Part shown: positions 5,419 to 5,593 of the stretch, piece after piece
Layout: every line of letters starts with the position of its first letter
Numbering within the stretch: the first letter of the stretch is position 1
Assembly (NCBI GenBank): GCA_030447125.1
Contig: JAUJLZ010000149.1
Location: forward strand, 1 to 5,593
Reading direction: 5' to 3'
Length of the DNA: 5,593 bases
Origin: Acidimicrobiales bacterium
GTDB taxonomy: Bacteria > Actinomycetota > Acidimicrobiia > Acidimicrobiales > CADCSY01
Position numbers and translations under genes: made by a program
Notes under the pieces: generated by a model
Told to the model about the DNA's origin: nothing
Seen by the model: only the letters and a program-made list of their open reading frames with translations
Databases searched by the model: none

Positions 5419-5593
5419 TCAGCTCGTGGGCGGTGGCTCCTCGTCACCGCCGGGCACCTCGGGCTCACCGTCCTCGTCGGGGGTCTCCACACCCCCCGCC
5501 TCCTCGGCCCCGGTCGATCCCGCCTCCGGCGTCGTACCCGAGCCGTCGCCGTACTCGGCGTAGTACTCGGCCCAGGCCTTCTCGGCGTCGACC
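5419..5593 (-). CDS. Unidentified protein, C-terminal fragment with acidic Pro/Gly-rich tail
   Basis: On the - strand a frame enters from the right edge and runs 57 residues to TGA (complement of 5419-5421). No start lies in the window, so this is the end of a longer gene. The visible part begins VDAEKAWAEYYAEYGDGSG and continues into a tail dominated by Glu, Asp, Gly, Pro and Thr, ending DEEPPPTS. Codons end almost always in G or C, as in the Tad genes, and the frame ends just before the shared hairpin; both points support real coding. The acidic tail looks disordered. The short Trp/Tyr-rich stretch is not enough to name a family, and I do not recognise the protein. Its orientation, opposite to the pilus genes, suggests it is a separate unit rather than part of the Tad operon. 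Confidence 0.7.
   Translation of the reverse strand, partial: VDAEKAWAEYYAEYGDGSGTTPEAGSTGAEEAGGVETPDEDGEPEVPGGDEEPPPTS

Noticed and set aside
1..5593. CRISPR array, tRNA, rRNA, insertion sequence or toxin-antitoxin pair
   Set aside because: No regular repeat-spacer pattern, no cloverleaf or rRNA-like sequence, no transposase motifs and no small paired genes seen on either strand.

Overview
The window is a very GC-rich stretch with strongly G/C-ending codons and Shine-Dalgarno sites of the AAGGAG type. This fits a high-GC actinobacterium. A class such as Acidimicrobiia is possible, but the sequence alone does not prove it. It holds the distal part of a Tad (Flp) type IVc pilus locus with a two-component system inserted in it.

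Layout, left to right on the + strand: the C-terminal part of the CpaF/TadA secretion ATPase (1-500, cut by the window edge); a 193-bp low-complexity gap; tadB (694-1659) and tadC (1680-2606), the two inner-membrane platform proteins; a membrane-bound GAF-domain sensor histidine kinase (2655-4268); and a NarL/FixJ-type response regulator (4265-4909) that overlaps the kinase stop by four bases (ATGA). A 198-bp leader rich in inverted repeats follows, then a small Flp/Fap pilin gene (5108-5350) with its own strong ribosome binding site. A perfect 14-bp-stem hairpin with a TTCG loop (5367-5398) ends the pilin transcript. On the - strand the C-terminal end of an unidentified protein with an acidic, proline-rich tail runs in from the right edge (stop at 5419), so the hairpin sits between two convergent genes and can serve both.

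How the genes fit together: the ATPase powers assembly, TadB and TadC form the membrane base, and the Flp pilin is the fibre subunit. The kinase/regulator pair lies between the assembly genes and the pilin gene and probably controls pilus expression, with the pilin leader as an obvious possible target; that link is inference. The prepilin peptidase, CpaB/RcpC, CpaE and TadE/F-like genes are not in this window.

The points most worth a second look are: the kinase's degenerate ATP-binding domain behind an intact phospho-acceptor His box; the pilin leader, with a perfect 11-bp dyad and alternative pairings next to the Shine-Dalgarno; a G-quadruplex-like, C-depleted start of tadB; and a short motif shared by two intergenic gaps. 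I see no CRISPR array, tRNA, rRNA, IS element or clearly new multi-gene system.
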